A stretch of DNA of 64,000 bases. Origin: Acholoe squamosa. Taxonomy: Eukaryota; Annelida; Polychaeta; Phyllodocida; Polynoidae. Each line of letters starts with the position of its first letter. Positions within the stretch are counted from its first letter, which is position 1. The translations under genes and the position numbers were made by a program. The notes below the pieces were generated by a model. It searched no databases. It was not told where the DNA came from and saw only the letters and a list, made by a program, of their open reading frames with translations. Where the stretch lies: contig OX439037.1 of NCBI GenBank assembly GCA_949317995.1, positions 55,276,080 through 55,340,079 of the forward strand. The letters run 5' to 3'. Below, piece by piece: positions 57,837 through 64,000 of this stretch.

Positions 57837-60800
57837 CTACTGTCCGCCGAGGATCCTCCCGCCTCCGTTGCCTACCATGTACTCACACTTAGGGCACTGG
57901 TAGCCCTCTTGCATCTCGTCGTGAGTGCGGAGATGGCGGTTCATCCCATCGGATCTCATGAAGTACCACTGCTTGGAGTCCCCCCTTTTCCGGCAGATCT
58001 CGCACCGATACTTCGGCAGCTCCACCCCGTCCACCCACTCCGTGGGGACCGGCTTCTGGTCTCTGTTTTTGAAGACAGGCATTACTAGTTGTGGCGTTGT
58101 CCATAGGCTAACAGGAATTGAAGGGTGAGGCGGATAGCGCTCCCTTATATTCCCCCCGGTGGTCACGCCCCCTCTTCCTACTCCTCCAATCACCGTCCCC
58201 TGGGTCAGGCCACCCTCCGTCACCACGCCGTGGGAAACCCCCGATTGCATCATAGCCTTACTCCGGCCACCGTTGTCGCCATTGGCGCCTCCGCTCTCAC
58301 GTGCCTGCTGTGAGCCGTGGGAACGTGATCCGCGGTCAGCCGAGGACCTCCGCCTACGATAGCTCCCACTCCGACTCCGGCTCTCCGAGTCCCTCCTCCC
58401 ATGTCTGGCTGCCTCCGTCCGGGCAGACACTCCGTCCCTTCTGTGGCCACTAGTGGAGCGGCTAGAGGAGGAGTGGCCGGAAGATCTTTCTCTCTCCCTC
58501 CTCCTCCGCCGACTCTCCCTGTGTCTTGAGCGTGTGGAGCCCTCCCGGGAGTGGCTGGACACTGTGGAAGACACTTTCTTTGACCCTCCACCAGCATTTC
58601 TACCCCGACTCGATTCACCCTCGGACCTTGTCCCTCTTAGAACCACCAACCGCGTGTCATCTCCGGCCTGCATTGTAGACTGACCGTTAACGGTCCTTCC
58701 CCCGCCTTTTATTGGGGAGAACCTGTTATGAGGGTTGCTTAGTGACTCCCGCCTCTCCGGCCCTGCTCCGCTAGGCGGCGCTCCGGCCGCCGGCCGGCCG
58801 GCCTCACCGCCCGCCGTCGAGGAATTTGGAGCCTGGCCTCCCGACCTCCCCCTCGTCATGGCTGTTCTGCAGCGTCCAACCCTCCTGGCTTCCCTCTCTT
58901 CGTTTTCATGGTTGTTGTAGATGGCTTCCTCGATCATTTCGTAAATAAACCATCTTTCCCTATGCTTCTCCCTGATTCTCCTCCGGCCAGGATCCGCCGC
59001 CCTCCTTAACCTTTCTGCCCTGATTTCCTCGTTTTGGCCATGGTTCCGCCTTCTGTGGGCCAACTCACTCTCATCACTCACCCCCTCTTCATCCGACTCG
59101 CCCATCTCGGGGAGGGACCATTCCTCGTAGGGAGGGTCCTCCTCTGGTTCTACCCCCCTCCAATGTGACATTTCGGCTTCTTCCTTCAACCTTTTTTCAT
59201 TTTCCAGCCATACATCGCACCAGTCGCGGCCTTCTTGACTCATCTTGCTTTTGCAGCTCCTCCACTCCGCCCCAAGGTAAGTATCCAGTTGAGGCGCCAG
59301 TCTGACGGCCCGGGCTGCGCTGGTTCCGGCAGGCTTCGGTGCACTCCTCCGCAGACCTTCTTTCTGATTTCCATTATCCGCTGCCCCTCCCTTACAGGTT
59401 TCAGTTATTTGATGTCTCTTTTTCTCTTTGCAGGTCAGCAGTTTCGCCTCCCGGTCAGCTCCAGTCCCCGGGGTCACCTGAACCAGCCGGATGGTGCCCC
59501 CTCCGGATCCTCCTTCCTCCTCGTCTGAATTGTCCGAAGATAGGGGCTCGGCCTCCCTTGTTTCATCCTCCATGGGAACATCCTCCGCCGTGGCCCGCGC
59601 CGGGGCCAGTTTTAGGGCGTCGTAATGGACTACCCTGGTAGTTTTACCCTTTTTAATTTTATACACCGCCTCCCCTAAGCGCCCCACTATCTCCCATGGG
59701 CCTGTCCAATAACTCTGGAGTTTAGGTGTCAGTCCCCTCTTCCGGAGAGGGTGGTAGTAGAAGACCCTGCCCCCAACAGCGAATTCGCCTGCCGAGGCTC
59801 TTGCATCATAGTTCCTCTGTTGCCTGCAGAGGGACCTTCCAAGGGCCTCCCTAGCGACGGAGTATGCTTTTGCCATGGTGGTTTGTAATTCGGCCACATA
59901 ACCGACTCCTCCCCCTACATTGGGCTCCAGCGGATAAACCAAATCCAGGGGGATGACCGTTTCCCGCCCCAACATCAGAAGATTGGGGGACAATCCCGTG
60001 GAGGCGTGTGCGGAGGAGCGATACGCCGCCATTACAAATGGCAGCCGCCGGTCCCAGTCCCGTTGGTCCTCCGCCACCACAGTCGCCAGCAGCATTTCAA
60101 TTGTTCGGTTGGCCCGCTCCACCATCCCATCGCTTTGGGGCCTAAAGGAACAGGTTCTGGTCTGCCTGACTTCCAGTAAGGCCACCATTTCCCTGAATAG
60201 TCCCGACTGGAAGTTCTTGCCCTGATCTGTGTGCACCTCCGCCGGGGCTCCAAATCTACAGATGAACTCCTCCACCACAGCCCTGGCCACCGTGGGTGCC
60301 TCCTGGTTGGGTAAAGCGTACGCTTCCGTCCATTTAGTGAAGTAGTCCGCCGCCACTAAAATATATTGGTTCCCGGCGGAGGACAAGGGCAATGGACCCA
60401 TCACGTCTAGAGCTATCCTCTGTAGGGGTAGTCCGGCACCCACATGTCCCATTGGTGCCCGGTGCGGAGGTGGAGCCGCCTTCCTCCGGAGACAGGGTTC
60501 ACAGCTGGCGCACCACAGGGTCACCTCCCTCCTGAAGTCAGGCCAGTAGTAACCTGTCTGGAGGCGCCGGATGGTTTTATTGCGGCCCAGATGCCCCGCC
60601 AAGGGTTCTCCGTGGACCTCCCTGAGCACATCGTTCCTGCTCAGGGTGGGTACAGCAATTTGGAAGCATCGTTCCCCCGCCGCACCTTCCCACCACCGGC
60701 CCAGTATCCCTTTTTCTATACTCATGCACCCCAATTGGGCATGCCAGGCTCTCAGCTCATAGCCCCAGGTCCTTCTTTCCTCCTCTGTGGTGGTCGCCTC

Positions 60801-63116
60801 CCCGTTCACCCATGCTCTGACCCGAGTCAGCACAGCGTCCTCCGCTTGGAGTGTGCCCCACTCTCTCCCTGCCGGCGGAGTGGAGTCCCCCACCGCCGGA
60901 GGCGCCCCCCGAACCATTTCCTGGCGTTGAGACCTTGTGAAAACCCGGCAATGCAGTAGCTCCTCCTCGTCCTCTCGCCCACATTGCTTGCAGGGCTTCC
61001 TGGACAGCCCATCCGCATTCCCATGTAGTTTTCCCGGCCTATGCTGCACCACTATGTCGTAAGTACTTATAATCTGCAGCCATCGAGCCAGCTGGCCCTC
61101 CGGCTCCTTGAACTCCAACAGCCACCGCAGGGAGGCATGATCTGTTCGGACTACCACCCTCCTCCCTATTAGGTAATGCTTGAATTTCCTGAGGCCAAAG
61201 ACTATAGCCAGCAGCTCCCTCCTTGTAACGCAATAGTTACGCTCCGGCCTGCTGAGAGTGCGGCTGCCATAGGCTAGGACCCTCTCTACCCCCGTCTGCT
61301 CCTGGGACAGTACCACTCCGAGGCCTGTGTCACTGGCGTCGGTGTCTAAGGTAAGCTGTCCCTCCGCCTGGGGGAAAGCCAGGATAGGGGCCTCGGTTAG
61401 TCTCTTTTTTAGGTCTTGGAATGAGGCCTCGCATTCCTCCGACCACCGGAACGTCCTCCCTTTCTCGGCCAGCGCGCTCAGTGGCTTAGCCCTCGTAGAG
61501 AACTCAGGAACGAAGGTCCTGTAGTAGCCGGCTAGCCCCAGAAAACTCCGGACCTCCGTCACCGTGGTCGGAGTGGGCCACGACTGCACCGCCTCTATCT
61601 TTTCCGGATCCGTCTCCACCCCCGCCTCACTCACTTGGTGGCCCAGGAATAACACTCTGCGGCGAGCCAACTGGCATTTGGAGGGCTTGATCTTAAGCCC
61701 AGCATCCTCCAGCCTTTGAAGTACCTCCCCAAGCCGGCCAAGATGCTCCTCGAAGGTGGCGGAGAATACGACTATGTCGTCTAGATAGACCAAACAAGTT
61801 TTCCACTGTAGTCCCCTCATGGCCACTTCCATCACCCTCTCGAAGGTGCCTGGCGCATTGCACAAACCGAAGGGCATTCTCCGGAATTGGAACAGCCCCC
61901 GGTGTGTCGTGAATGCTGTTTTCTCTTTATCCCCCTCCTCTATATCCAACTGCCAGTAGCCGCTGGCCAGATCCACTGACGAAAACCACGCGGCCCCCGC
62001 CATGGTATCGAGACAATCTTCCACTCTAGGCAGGGGATAAGCATCCTTCACGGTGGCGGCGTTGAGCCTCCGGTAGTCCACGCAGAAGCGAGTGGTCCCA
62101 TCTTTTTTTCTTACTAGGACCACCGGAGAAGCCCACGGGCTAGTGGATGGCTCAATCACTCCGGCTTCCAACATCTTCTCCACCTCCTCTTCTACCGCCT
62201 CTCGTCTATGGGGTGCCAATCGCCTCGGCGGTTGTTTGATAGGTGGATGTACCCCCGTATCAATCCTATGCTTGGCCAATTGAGTGTGCCCTTTGTCGCC
62301 CTTATGCCTCTGAAATGCCCCCAGGTGTTTCCTTATAAGCCGTGCAAGCTCCTTTCTACGGTGAGCCTCCGTCCCGCTCACTAACCCGTCCACCAAACGC
62401 TTTAGCTCCTCCGGCTCACCTCTCTCCACCATCCGGCACCATCCCTCTCCGGCCACTGTCTCGCCTCCGCCTCTGCACTCCACTCGTTGAATGGCCCCTA
62501 GAGTCATGTCTCTATATATCACCACTGGCTCAGGACCGGGATTGAGCACCCTGACCCAAGTTGCCCTCCCCTCGGGGCATACCAGCCCCCGCCCCACCAG
62601 GAAGCTCGGTTCACCCTTGTGTCCGGCCATCCCTTCAATCATCCCGTCGTCCCCCTGTTGCCAGGGTCCGGCTAGAGTTCCCTCTAGCATGGCCTCCTGT
62701 CCGGATCCCAGCACCGCCGCTCGGGTGCTGACGATTCGGCACACAGAATCCTCCTCTGTCCACACTAGGCGCCCTTTTGCTACGTCGACCATTAGTTTGT
62801 TGGTGCGGAGGAACTCCGCCCCCAGGATTCCCTCCGTCCCGGTGTCGCTGACTACGAAACGCACATTGATAGTGCGCCTCCCGATTTCCAGCTCTGTGTA
62901 CACTTCCCCTTTTATGTCCATAGGCCGCCCGTCGACGGAGTAGATCTTCTCCGCCGTTTCCCCCAGGCGCCCCCGTCCGCCCCACCTGCTCCACCATCCT
63001 TCGGAGACCAGATTAAGCGACGCACCAGTGTCCACCAGCAATTGGATGGGGGCCCCTGCCAGCCGACCCTCTACTATCAATCCTCCTCCGCCCCTCTCTC
63101 GGCGGCCCTGTATCAC
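57837..63116 (-). CDS. pol: Gypsy Pol polyprotein with long C-terminal extension
   Basis: 1759 codons, open further 5' to the GGGAAAC slip site. Protease: LLVDTGASLNLV (residues 27-38). RT: SSVDLASGYWQL (Asp 382) and YLDDIVVF (444-451). RNase H: Asp 591, Glu 634, Asp 659, Asp 702. Integrase: zinc-binding His/Cys cluster ending CASCEPC (869-875), then Asp 904, Asp 964 and Glu 1000. A GPF/Y-type module, YWTGPWEIV, lies at 1136-1144. All catalytic residues are present. The listed start is GTG and the first ATG is codon 66, behind the protease active site, so translation as a gag fusion is expected. Residues about 1175-1759 are unusual for the family: acidic and charged, RS-rich (about 1500-1605), with a Cys-x2-Cys...His-x3-His finger (1705-1732) and CPKC (1741-1744). 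Confidence 0.95.
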   Translation of the reverse strand: MIQGRRERGGGGLIVEGRLAGAPIQLLVDTGASLNLVSEGWWSRWGGRGRLGETAEKIYSVDGRPMDIKGEVYTELEIGRRTINVRFVVSDTGTEGILGAEFLRTNKLMVDVAKGRLVWTEEDSVCRIVSTRAAVLGSGQEAMLEGTLAGPWQQGDDGMIEGMAGHKGEPSFLVGRGLVCPEGRATWVRVLNPGPEPVVIYRDMTLGAIQRVECRGGGETVAGEGWCRMVERGEPEELKRLVDGLVSGTEAHRRKELARLIRKHLGAFQRHKGDKGHTQLAKHRIDTGVHPPIKQPPRRLAPHRREAVEEEVEKMLEAGVIEPSTSPWASPVVLVRKKDGTTRFCVDYRRLNAATVKDAYPLPRVEDCLDTMAGAAWFSSVDLASGYWQLDIEEGDKEKTAFTTHRGLFQFRRMPFGLCNAPGTFERVMEVAMRGLQWKTCLVYLDDIVVFSATFEEHLGRLGEVLQRLEDAGLKIKPSKCQLARRRVLFLGHQVSEAGVETDPEKIEAVQSWPTPTTVTEVRSFLGLAGYYRTFVPEFSTRAKPLSALAEKGRTFRWSEECEASFQDLKKRLTEAPILAFPQAEGQLTLDTDASDTGLGVVLSQEQTGVERVLAYGSRTLSRPERNYCVTRRELLAIVFGLRKFKHYLIGRRVVVRTDHASLRWLLEFKEPEGQLARWLQIISTYDIVVQHRPGKLHGNADGLSRKPCKQCGREDEEELLHCRVFTRSQRQEMVRGAPPAVGDSTPPAGREWGTLQAEDAVLTRVRAWVNGEATTTEEERRTWGYELRAWHAQLGCMSIEKGILGRWWEGAAGERCFQIAVPTLSRNDVLREVHGEPLAGHLGRNKTIRRLQTGYYWPDFRREVTLWCASCEPCLRRKAAPPPHRAPMGHVGAGLPLQRIALDVMGPLPLSSAGNQYILVAADYFTKWTEAYALPNQEAPTVARAVVEEFICRFGAPAEVHTDQGKNFQSGLFREMVALLEVRQTRTCSFRPQSDGMVERANRTIEMLLATVVAEDQRDWDRRLPFVMAAYRSSAHASTGLSPNLLMLGRETVIPLDLVYPLEPNVGGGVGYVAELQTTMAKAYSVAREALGRSLCRQQRNYDARASAGEFAVGGRVFYYHPLRKRGLTPKLQSYWTGPWEIVGRLGEAVYKIKKGKTTRVVHYDALKLAPARATAEDVPMEDETREAEPLSSDNSDEEEGGSGGGTIRLVQVTPGTGADREAKLLTCKEKKRHQITETCKGGAADNGNQKEGLRRSAPKPAGTSAARAVRLAPQLDTYLGAEWRSCKSKMSQEGRDWCDVWLENEKRLKEEAEMSHWRGVEPEEDPPYEEWSLPEMGESDEEGVSDESELAHRRRNHGQNEEIRAERLRRAADPGRRRIREKHRERWFIYEMIEEAIYNNHENEEREARRVGRCRTAMTRGRSGGQAPNSSTAGGEAGRPAAGAPPSGAGPERRESLSNPHNRFSPIKGGGRTVNGQSTMQAGDDTRLVVLRGTRSEGESSRGRNAGGGSKKVSSTVSSHSREGSTRSRHRESRRRRRERERSSGHSSSSRSTSGHRRDGVSARTEAARHGRRDSESRSRSGSYRRRRSSADRGSRSHGSQQARESGGANGDNGGRSKAMMQSGVSHGVVTEGGLTQGTVIGGVGRGGVTTGGNIRERYPPHPSIPVSLWTTPQLVMPVFKNRDQKPVPTEWVDGVELPKYRCEICRKRGDSKQWYFMRSDGMNRHLRTHDEMQEGYQCPKCEYMVGNGGGRILGGQ

Positions 63117-63122
63117 ATTGAT

Positions 63123-63167
63123 AGGCCCACTTCCCTCGACCTGTACTTGGCCTTTAGTATAGGTCGA
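63123..63167 (-). promoter_or_regulatory. Possible pseudoknot downstream of the slip site
   Basis: On - the 7-nt arms TCGACCT (63161-63167) and AGGTCGA (63136-63142) pair perfectly. The loop AGGCC (63149-63153) can pair with the downstream GGCCT (63123-63127). The first stem starts 5 nt after the slippery heptamer, the usual distance. Loops would be about 7, 6 and 8 nt. Stem 1 is convincing; stem 2 is short and the 6-nt spacer between stems is long for a classical H-type pseudoknot. Confidence 0.6.
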
Positions 63168-63169
63168 TT

Positions 63170-64000
63170 CTAGTTTCCCGCCGCCGGACTAGCCTGTTCG
63201 CTCACCGGCCTGGATGCCTCCTTGGCCTTGATATTTGGGCATTCTCGCTTGAAATGGCCTTCCTGTCCGCATCCGAAGCAAGCACCACTGCTTGGCTTTT
63301 TCTTCCTCCCCAACACCGCCGGATCATCCAGCCTTTGAACTAACCGCTCCATCAACTCCGCCATTTTGCTCATTTCCTCCTTGTTGGACTTGAGGTGTTC
63401 ATTTACTGACGCATCCGCCGCCCGCACTTTGTGGATATTCTCCTGCTCCACTTGTAAGTACGCCTCCGCTCCCACCGCCGTCATTACTGCGGATTGTAAA
63501 TCTTTCGGTGTTGACTGATACACCCACTGCCTGAGTGGATTGTCGAGGCACAATAGGAATCTATCGAGCGCTAAGGTGTCTGTCGTCCGGGCGTCTGCCT
63601 CCGGATATGCTAACTTAGTGTACTTTTTCAGTTCTTCCTGTAACTCTTGCAGTCCCTCCCCCTTTCGCCGGACCCTAGTGCGGAGGAACGCTTTGTAGAT
63701 CTCTTCCTGATTAGTAGGCTCAAACCTTTCCACGAGTGCCCTTCTTAACTCCTCATACCCCTCCGGCGTGGCTGGTTTCTTTCCCGTCAACAATCTCCGG
63801 GCTGCCCCCGACAGACTCAGACCTAGGAACATACCCGCCTCCTCTGGCTTCCATCCGTTTACTTTGACGCACAGGTCGAAGTGGTTGAGGTAGTCAGATA
63901 GGTCTGTGGTGCCATCATATTTAGCGGGTTTCACCACTGGCTTACCCTTTGCCTCCTTCTCCCCATCGGCACCTCCTCTCCAGCCGTCCTCCGGACGACC
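63170..64000 (-). CDS. gag: Gypsy Gag, C-terminal part (runs off the window edge)
   Basis: The frame stays open from the right edge to the TAG at 63170-63172; the apparent start at 63937 is only an internal GTG, so the true start is beyond 64000. The part seen has a retrotransposon gag fold signature (PAKYDGTTDLSDYLNHFD then GLSLSGAARRLL), a long helical segment, and a classical CCHC zinc knuckle, CFGCGQEGHFKREC (residues 220-233 counted from 63937), for RNA binding. Gag packages the element RNA. The stop lies directly after the GGGAAAC slip site that gives access to pol. Confidence 0.92.
   Translation of the reverse strand, partial: GRPEDGWRGGADGEKEAKGKPVVKPAKYDGTTDLSDYLNHFDLCVKVNGWKPEEAGMFLGLSLSGAARRLLTGKKPATPEGYEELRRALVERFEPTNQEEIYKAFLRTRVRRKGEGLQELQEELKKYTKLAYPEADARTTDTLALDRFLLCLDNPLRQWVYQSTPKDLQSAVMTAVGAEAYLQVEQENIHKVRAADASVNEHLKSNKEEMSKMAELMERLVQRLDDPAVLGRKKKPSSGACFGCGQEGHFKRECPNIKAKEASRPVSEQASPAAGN
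63173..63179 (-). promoter_or_regulatory. Slippery heptamer GGGAAAC for -1 frameshift gag to pol
   Basis: In the gag frame the sequence reads xxG GGA AAC TAG, an X-XXY-YYZ heptamer directly before the gag stop. Pol lies exactly in the -1 phase and is open from the heptamer onward. Plant luteovirus-type signals use the same heptamer. A 7-bp stem follows 5 nt later. Confidence 0.8.

Larger units (their letters stand above)
54984..64000 (-). mobile_element. Ty3/gypsy LTR retrotransposon (3' part, apparently intact)
   Basis: Reading on -, the window contains the end of gag, a complete pol, a third ORF, a polypurine tract and the 3' LTR. The 5' LTR, the primer-binding site and the gag start lie beyond 64000. 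Domain order protease-RT-RNase H-integrase defines Ty3/gypsy. No stop or frameshift breaks any of the three ORFs, apart from the programmed-looking ones. The region is clearly richer in GC and CpG than its flanks, consistent with a young insertion. There is no chromodomain at the integrase end; instead, pol continues for about 585 residues and is followed by ORF3. Confidence 0.93.

Noticed and set aside
57120..58088. 322-codon + strand ORF opposite the gypsy ORF3 and pol end
   Set aside because: It is the complement of GC-rich coding DNA; low-complexity Ser/Pro-rich, and the sense strand carries recognised retroelement proteins.

Overview
The window looks like non-coding and repeat-rich nuclear DNA of an animal, most likely a marine invertebrate. 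It has no bacterial-style operons. All recognisable long reading frames belong to retroelements: a DIRS1-like element, an Ngaro-like element, two LINEs and a Ty3/gypsy element. Much of the rest holds inverted repeats, MITE-like elements, minisatellites and microsatellites. This mixture of two tyrosine-recombinase (YR) retroelements, APE-type LINEs and GC-rich gypsy DNA is known from many invertebrate and some fish genomes. I cannot name the species. I found no convincing host gene, although short exons could be missed by eye. LAYOUT. 1-5286: AT-rich DNA with small hairpins (1480-1530 and 3256-3361). 5287-9287: a decayed DIRS1-like element on + with inverted terminal repeats, YIDD reverse transcriptase, RNase H and pol C-terminal remnants, and a damaged YR; a second degenerate terminal-repeat copy and a palindrome follow to 9501. 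About 11195-12152: a foldback element built on a TACACGGGAC-type motif with a tRNA-like segment inside. 16867-17370: a 79-bp minisatellite with alternating A/B units. 21659-21961, 23569-23824 and 27104-27264: MITE-like elements, the last nested in a degenerate 61-bp array (26545-27930). 34481-38482: a decayed Ngaro-like element on -. 40773-43374: a 5'-truncated LINE on +, itself interrupted. 44880-45345 and 47341-47567: foldback structures. 50115-50454: a cluster of AGTGCTTATGCACT hairpins beside a frameshifted LINE on - (50460-53011). 54984-64000: the left (3') part of a Ty3/gypsy element on -, inserted in a (TA)n tract and running off the right edge. HOW THE PARTS WORK TOGETHER. The gypsy element is the only one that looks intact. 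It has a 377-bp LTR with TATA and polyadenylation signals, a polypurine tract, gag with a CCHC knuckle, and a 1759-residue pol with protease, RT, RNase H and integrase motifs all present. Gag and pol are joined by what reads as a textbook -1 frameshift signal: GGGAAAC directly before the gag stop, a 5-nt spacer and a possible pseudoknot. Pol carries an unusual C-terminal extension of about 585 residues (acidic, RS-rich, zinc finger). It overlaps a 724-residue third ORF that has no nearby ATG and does not look like an envelope protein. This gag-pol-ORF3 architecture is the most interesting system in the window.
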